64,000 nt of DNA from Gnetum montanum. Its lineage: Eukaryota > Streptophyta > Gnetopsida > Gnetales > Gnetaceae. The stretch covers positions 109,213 to 173,212 of the forward strand of contig MNCI01015984.1 in assembly GCA_015680685.1 (NCBI GenBank), in the 5' to 3' direction. Shown in pieces: positions 57,904 through 64,000 of this stretch; within the stretch, counting starts at the first letter, position 1, and each line of letters opens with the position of its first letter. The notes beneath the pieces were generated by a model that saw only the letters and a list, made by a program, of their open reading frames with translations, was not told the DNA's origin and did no database searches. A program made the position numbers and the translations under genes.

Positions 57904-60639
57904 GCTTTATGTGGTTCCAAGTGGTAGTGTCTCTTCCATAGGTTTCTTTCCATTGTCATCAGGCTTCTTAAATTGGTATTTGTTCAGAAATGCGTATAAC
58001 TGCTCTTCTTCTGTTCTTGAATTATGGACCATCCATGCTAATGAACCAATGTTTGATGGATTTAGTACATTCCATGGACATGGCAATTGCAGAAACATTT
58101 AATTAGCTTTAATGTACCATGCCATGAACTATCATCTTTATTCTTCAAAAGCTCTAGTGTTTTCTCTGAGTTCATGGTAATCTATTAAACTTTTGGCTAA
58201 ATTCATTGCTACATCATTTTGCCCTTGGTAGCCAACCTTAACTACTTCTAGTTTTGAGTTTGCTACTTGAAGTTTTTATAGAGCATCTTTTCAATCTACA
58301 AACTCTTTGTCATATAAGGCATAAGTGGCTACTACTTGCTATTCTAACTCATTTATGGGCCTACCTGCTATTAACATGGCCAAATTAGCATAATGGAGGT
58401 TTGCTAATGCCATATATTCTTTTAAGTCCTCTATCTGCAAGTCTTTATTTTTCACTTCTACTTTGTAGGTGTGGGCCATGTTGTCCAAGATGGATTTCCA
58501 TTCTAGATTTTGTGTTGACATTGAATTAATTTTGGCCTTTTCCATCTGGATCTCTTTCTCATTGATTTATTTATACATCCCTACGTCATCTCGGAAGTGT
58601 TCCTTGAGCCTTTCATGTTTCTTAGCCTCATTTTGCCACGTGCTAATTTTGATAGCTGATTTCTATTGAATGGCGTGCACCTCCTCCAAAGAGAGGATTT
58701 TATATTCTCTTACAAGGAAACTCAAATCTTGGTTAACCCTCATTAGTTGCTCTCTCAACTAATGGATACTTTCTTCTAAAATGTTTTTCTACTTTTCCAC
58801 TATGGTCAACATCATGTTGTCTACAGCGAGTTGTCTATTTTCTTCCTGTAAGGCAACAAGTGCTTTTGGCATGGGCATATGATTGGGCTTTAACTATTGA
58901 AGCATTCCATACTACTTTTTCTTTCTCATCTTCTATGTCTTTATTGTTCTTACGGAGGAAATTACTTTGCTAAGTTCTAAATTATGCTATCTGATATGGT
59001 GTTATGAACTAAGTTGGATCTCTTTTTTCTACTCTTATGATAACAAGCTCTTCTTATAATCAACAAAGCTCATTCTCTGCATGCTCTACCATGGTTTTAG
59101 CCATGATTAATTTTCCTTTGGTGGTAATTAATTAAGACTGTGTTGTAGTGACATCACTAGAAATATCAAAGAGATTTTTCATAACTTGTCCTATCTGTAA
59201 CAGTCTATTTACCACATCTTCATGATTTGCATGTGTCATATAGGTACTAGCTAGCATTTAAGCATATTTGGTTCCAAAAATATCATCCAATGACACAACA
59301 AGTACATTAAATGATTCTTTGATGTGATATGTAATCACTTATGTGGCTTCCGCTGCATCATGGTGCTGCATGACCCAATTGTGGCTCATTCTTCAGATTC
59401 AAGCACTACTTGGAACAATGCAGTGTTCCCAAAAATCCGGTGTGACCATTGGACCTCTCCTTTTAACTGTAATGATATTTGTCCATTGGCAAGATCAGTT
59501 GAAATAGTTGTTTTGACTACATCATTAATAACTTTGAATACATTGGCCTCTCCCTTGCTTCTCCAACTAATAGTTTCTACAATTTGTTGTAGATGATTCA
59601 TTGAAGGTCTGTAATCTTGAAGTGGTAGTGGTGGAACTTGTGGGTGCTGCTGCTATTATCCTATGGTTTGGGTAGTCTCCTCAGTGCCTTGATATTCTTC
59701 TAATTGGTCATTTTTAGGAGGTGTTGGCTTAAGAATTTTGACATAGGAAGCATTTTGTGCCTTCCTTAATGCATCGTTTGTATATCCTAGGATGTCAGCT
59801 CATTTGTATAACTTTCAGATAAGGCAAGGGAATGAAAGTATTAACTTCCCTACTTTCTTCTCCTCGAACCCACCTTTTGATTTCTATGAAGTAGAGGTGA
59901 GCAATGTTTGCATTGAACTTTCCCATTAATATTGCACTTCCTCCAGCCACATATGTAGAGATTTGATTCAATCTCTTAGTAGGAAACATGTGATAAGTGT
60001 CAATTTTGAAATAGATCTTTTCTTATGCAATCAATTCACTGTGTTCTTTATCTTCCTTTCCATAAGCTTGTTGCAACCATAGCTTCTTAGCATCTATGTC
60101 AGATCTCGTTGACATTTGTGCCACCTTTGCTCCTTAATTAGGCACATTCAACACCTCTACGATTACCTTAACTAAGTAAGATACCAAGATTCCTTTAATT
60201 TTCACTATAGCATTAGCTTCTTGATTTTGCCAAAACTGGAGTGTTTCTCCAAGATACCACTCTCCATTGTTTGTCAAAGTAGGTCATCAAAAGATGACTG
60301 AAGTTGGACTGTAACAGTTTCTGGAGCAAATTCCAAAAATGGACCAAAGTTGAGTTCCACAATGAATGTTGACATGATGGATTTTTCTTAAATAGCCTAA
60401 AGGCATTTAGGTAATAGTGTAAGTTGTTATCCTTGGACGAGCACTAGTTGAACATCTGCTTTTGCTTAAGCAGATTGTTTTGTGGCAGGAGTTTATTGAT
60501 GAATGCTAAAGGATTGTGCCTCCTACTCTCCTTTTTCTACTTACGGATCTTGCTCACTCACTTGTCCTCTTCCACGACCTTGTGGTCTTTTGCTTATTGT
60601 TCATGGAAGTTATCCTTGTGCTCCTCTTTTTGGGACCAT
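57904..60639 (-). pseudogene. Element F third ORF, downstream of integrase
   Basis: Homologue of the E third ORF. ATG at 60639: MVPKRGAQG, then basic text (SKRPQGRGRG). ELNFGPFLEFAPETVTVQLQ (60360-60300) matches ELKFDPFLEQAPKEVKD. After a shift, GEWYLGETLQFWQNQ, VKIKGILVSYLVKVIVEVLN and YHMFPTKRLNQISTYVAGGS follow. The middle is a Leu/Glu/Lys-rich coil with LKEYMALANLHYANLAMLIA (58430-58370; E has EYMELANLCYVNLA). The end reads PCPWNVLNPSNIGSLAWMVH and LNKYQFKKPDDNGKKPMEE (58090-57930). Length near 900 codons. Stops and shifts throughout. Function unknown. Confidence 0.7.
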
Positions 60640-62840
60640 CTACAATTAATCAAGGGTTTGGAATTACTAGAGTATTCTCATAAATGATCACAATTTAGTA
60701 CCTTACTCATACCCTTAGTTATATCAAGTTTTTAGTTCATTATGATTGTAAAGTTGGAAAATTTTTCAATAACAACCCCATTAGTACCTTAAATGAGTGA
60801 CATGATCAATTAGAAATCTTCTTGAAGTTGTTTTGTCCTTAACATGAGTGATTTACTTTAAAAAATTCTTAATATGTCTCCTTAGACTTGCCCTTATAAT
60901 ACCTTCCAGTTGTTAGCAATTTCAAAAAGCATCTCAAATTTCCCTTTACTAGCACCCCTCCATGACCAAGGTGATCACTCTGGGATCATGTAGATTCAAA
61001 AATCATGCAAATCAAAGCAATAATGAGTAAGTTATGGGCATTAGAAGATGGAGTGTCAAAGCTCTTAGCTACAAAGAAAAATTAGCAACAACTCCCTTCT
61101 TATGAAATTCAGAAATGAAAATTTTTTTCTAACTCCCCTATGATATATATAGTTTTTATGGGTGCAATATTGTAAATATGACATTGTAGATGCAATATCG
61201 TAGGTGCCTATGATATCATAGATATAATGTCACCGTAGAAAAAAATCAAAATTTATGAATGTTTTTCTCAAAAAAAAATTAAGTCCCATAGGATAGTTGA
61301 AAGATATGCATCATATTGAAAGGGTCCTTAAATGGAGATGATGCTTTAGTTGTGAAAAATAAGCGTTGAAAGTCTATGATTAAGGAATAATGGGCTATGA
61401 AAGAATACGAGGTATTGATGGAATGAATGAAAAGACAACATTGTTTTGTTATTAGAATGGATAGTGTGAATGATATGGGAAGTATTTATTATTATTTATT
61501 GGAATTGGAAGGTTCAAGATGATGTGGAATTGCTAGGCAGGTATAAGATTCAATAGTTATACAAGTGGGTCCTTCCCAAAGCAGGCTCCAGCCCTTAATG
61601 CCCTTGTATAACCACGTCTAAAACTGTCTTTAGGCACTTAAGGAGTTGAATGTAGCACATACCTATAGTTGAATGTAATGAATACTTGTTTAGCAAAACA
61701 TACATATTAGTACCACCAAATTGGAAAAGTAACTCTATGTTACACAAAAATTAAGTTATGATTATTTGAACAGTGAGATGAAATGGGTTTAAAAGGGATT
61801 GCAAAAATCAAGACATGAGGTGTCTTACCATAGGCATAATGAATTCTTATGTTTTATTAGTGGTTAAAGTAATCATTAGCCTTTTTCTCCAAGATTTAAA
61901 CCAAGTCCAAACCACATTCTAGTAACATCGCATCGTTTCATCTCTTGGAATTATAGTAGTAAGACTATCAATGTTACAAGGAGTATTGTCACTTGGCATA
62001 TTGCCCAAGGGAGAAGTTTATTCATGGCACTTATTTATTTATTTCTTATTATTATTATTTTTAGATTTCTGAGAAGTCAACTACCTTCAAGCATGGGTAG
62101 TATGTCTTTCCAGTGGGATCCCCAAAAATTTATTTTGTGCCTTTTTATTTGTTATTTATGTTAACCTTTTAAGGCAGCACTTATTTTACTCTTACTCCCA
62201 TTTTTTGTTAGATCTACAAGGATATAATACAACCTTAGTAACATGATAGAACTTACAATGATGATCCAAAAAGAATCCACAAGTCTCCTTAATGTCATTC
62301 CCTTTTCATTTCCCCTTGGTTCTTCACTTTTCTATCCAAGCATAATGATCACAAATTTATTCTTAGTTTGATGATGGAAAGAATATCATTATGGCCATGG
62401 TAAGAACCTCTTATTATTGGAATGGATGAATGGATGATGTGGATTCATTGTGCAACTAATCAGTCTCTTATGACTTGATATCATAGAGAAATTTTCATCT
62501 TATTAGGCTACATCTTGCCTTTTATTTAGATGTGTTTTATTAATGATAAAAAATTATTTATAAAGGGCTTGAAATAAAGTATAAAAGAAATGGAAAATAT
62601 GGTAAAAAATTATGAAAAATGTTAAAGAATTGAAAAATATTAAAGAATGTGAAAAATTAAAGAAATGTAAAAGAATGTGAAAAAATGTAAAAGAATGTGA
62701 AAATGAAAAGAATTGTAAAAGTAAAACAAAAACAAAAAAATAGAAAAATAAGTAAGGTACCTATAGTTTTAAATGGACACCCCCACAAGTATTATCAAGA
62801 TCAAGGAAATGGAAGATAGAACAAGTGGAAGACTAGTGAG
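60640..62840 (-). other. Element F post-pol spacer
   Basis: Holds the shared blocks CTTTGGGAAGGACCCACTTG (complement of 61562-61581) and ACATACTACCCATGCTTGAAGG-like text (complement of 62084-62105), and an A-rich tract on the plus strand next to pol (62560-62760). No gene seen. Confidence 0.65.
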
Positions 62841-62844
62841 TAGG

Positions 62845-64000
62845 CTAGGTAGATTCCTTTGAGTACTCATAGTATGGTTTGACTTGTTGGATATTGACAA
62901 GGATAACCTTATGTTGGCTAGATGAGTGATGACTTTGTAAGGCAACAGATGCATAAGTGGCATGTACTATGTATGGTTCCTTCCAAATCATTTGAAATTT
63001 AGCCTTTTGGGGTAAATGCCTAGGATTGTAATAGAGGACCTTGTCATCCAATTGTATGATTACATTTCTTATCCATTAATCATGCCTAAGTTTGAAGTAG
63101 TGATTGTGGACTTCACTACCCATAAGTGCTACTTTTCTATTTTCATCTAAAAGATTCAGATTCATTAGATGTTTCTTTTGTGCTAAACTCAAATCAAGGT
63201 CAAGTTCACTACTAGTAGCTAAAGTGTAAAGCTTTGCCTAGATTGGAAGTGTCGACAAATTTTCATAGACTAACTCATATGGGGTGTACCCTATAGGTAA
63301 TTTCTAGGATGTTCTATAGGTCCATAGAGCATCTTTTAATTTCATACTCCAATCACGTCTAAACCTACTAATCATCCTAGTGAGTATTCTAGTAATTTCA
63401 TGGTCAGAAACTTCTGCTTGACCATTTGCTGTGGGATGATATGGTGTTGTTAATTTATGGTTAACCCCAAGTTGTTAGATGATTTTCTTAGAGGTAGCAT
63501 CGGTGAAGTGGGTCCCATTATCTAATATTAGCATTTTGGGTACTCCAAATCGATTCACCACATGTTGTTAGAAAAACTTGGTAGTTGTTGTTGCAGTATA
63601 GTCCTTCATTGTTGCTGCCTCTACCCACTTTGTATAGTAATCCACAATCATAATAATGTATGCTTTTTAGTTTGACATTAGCTGAATGGGCTCCATAAAA
63701 TCCATTCCCCAAATATCAAAAGGCTCCAACAACTATATCTAGTGTTGTGGTCCTTCATGTCTTATTGTAATTACTCCATCTCTTTGGCAACATTCACATG
63801 ATTGGGCAAAAGTATGGGCATCTTTGAGCAAAGCAGGCCAAAAGTAGCCTACCATCAGTAATTTAAGTGTTGTTCTACACCCTACATAGTGGCCACCACA
63901 TGGACCTTCATGGGCATCTTGTAAGACTCTTTGCTGGTCACAATCAAGCACATACCATCTAACAAGCCCATCTGCACAAATTTTGTACAAGTTACTATTT
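62845..64000 (-). pseudogene. Element F integrase (core residues kept, stops)
   Basis: N-terminal zinc region at 63930-63780: DAHEGPCGGHYVGCRTTLKL and CECCQRDG. Core: FDIWGMDF (first Asp), LDNGTHFTDA (second Asp), NGQAEVSDHEI (Glu). All three catalytic residues are visible, unlike in B and E. The C-terminal part has YRTS, KLPIGYTPYELV, DDKVLYYNPRHLPQKAKFQM and VNIQQVKPYYEYSKEST at the end (62845-62870). The frame has several stops. RNase H and RT are outside the window. Confidence 0.8.

Larger units (their letters stand above)
56810..64000 (-). mobile_element. Element F: gypsy element with third ORF (5' part outside)
   Basis: Minus-oriented, seen from its 3' end: 3' LTR (56810-57703), polypurine tract, third ORF, post-pol spacer and integrase. 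The remaining pol, gag and 5' LTR lie past position 64000. Same layout as E, but diverged throughout. Confidence 0.85.

Overview
The window is plant nuclear DNA, AT-rich and dominated by nested long terminal repeat (LTR) retrotransposons. It holds one recognisable host gene. That gene is a ubiquitin-conjugating enzyme (E2, class of Arabidopsis UBC8-11/28-30) on the minus strand at 50732-52242. It has a 148-residue product, one coding intron and a 5' UTR intron. The repeat content suggests a seed plant with a large genome; the sequence alone does not say which one. Three N tracts (445 N at 26552-26996; single N at 23973 and 57549) show a draft assembly.

Left part (1-45323) is a pile of Ty3/gypsy elements. 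Most carry a primer binding site matching the 3' end of tRNA-Asp, with Athila/Tat-type gag-pol. I could read five-base target site duplications (TSDs), some perfect and some imperfect, and so rebuild the order. Element A (minus, 1-2935, running off the left edge) sits in the LTR of element H (2936-3539). Element C1 (5' LTR 3540-4386, gag 4600-5977) lies in the leader of H. Element D (minus, 5978-12558, TSD ACATC) is a gag-pro-only, non-autonomous element inserted in the C1 gag. At 12596/12597 C1 is joined to a 5'-truncated LTR of a second copy, C2 (12597-45323). C2 was itself hit by a probable 2.3 kb solo LTR (X, 13404-15685), by full-length element B (plus, 17457-27301, TSD ATAAG) and by full-length element E (minus, 29850-43601, TSD also ATAAG). 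E carries a further probable solo LTR (Y, 36877-37452) in its integrase.

Middle part (45324-55932) is a roughly 10.6 kb island without LTR elements. It holds the E2 gene, at least six tRNA-derived SINE copies or fragments, and several short diverged tandem repeats.

Right part (55933-64000) repeats the left pattern. A plus-strand C-type LTR and leader (G) is interrupted by a minus-strand E-like element (F, 56810 to beyond the window).

All coding regions of the elements are decayed, mostly by C-to-T type transitions that create stops. Three points stand out. First, a hairpin near the 3' end of the LTR keeps its pairing while its stem sequence differs between families. Second, a long third ORF (about 950 codons in E) lies after the integrase in E and F and as a deleted remnant in C2, with an N-terminal basic domain, a globular domain, a coiled-coil stretch and a conserved C-terminal block. 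Third, conserved non-coding blocks lie between pol and that ORF in B, C2, E and F.
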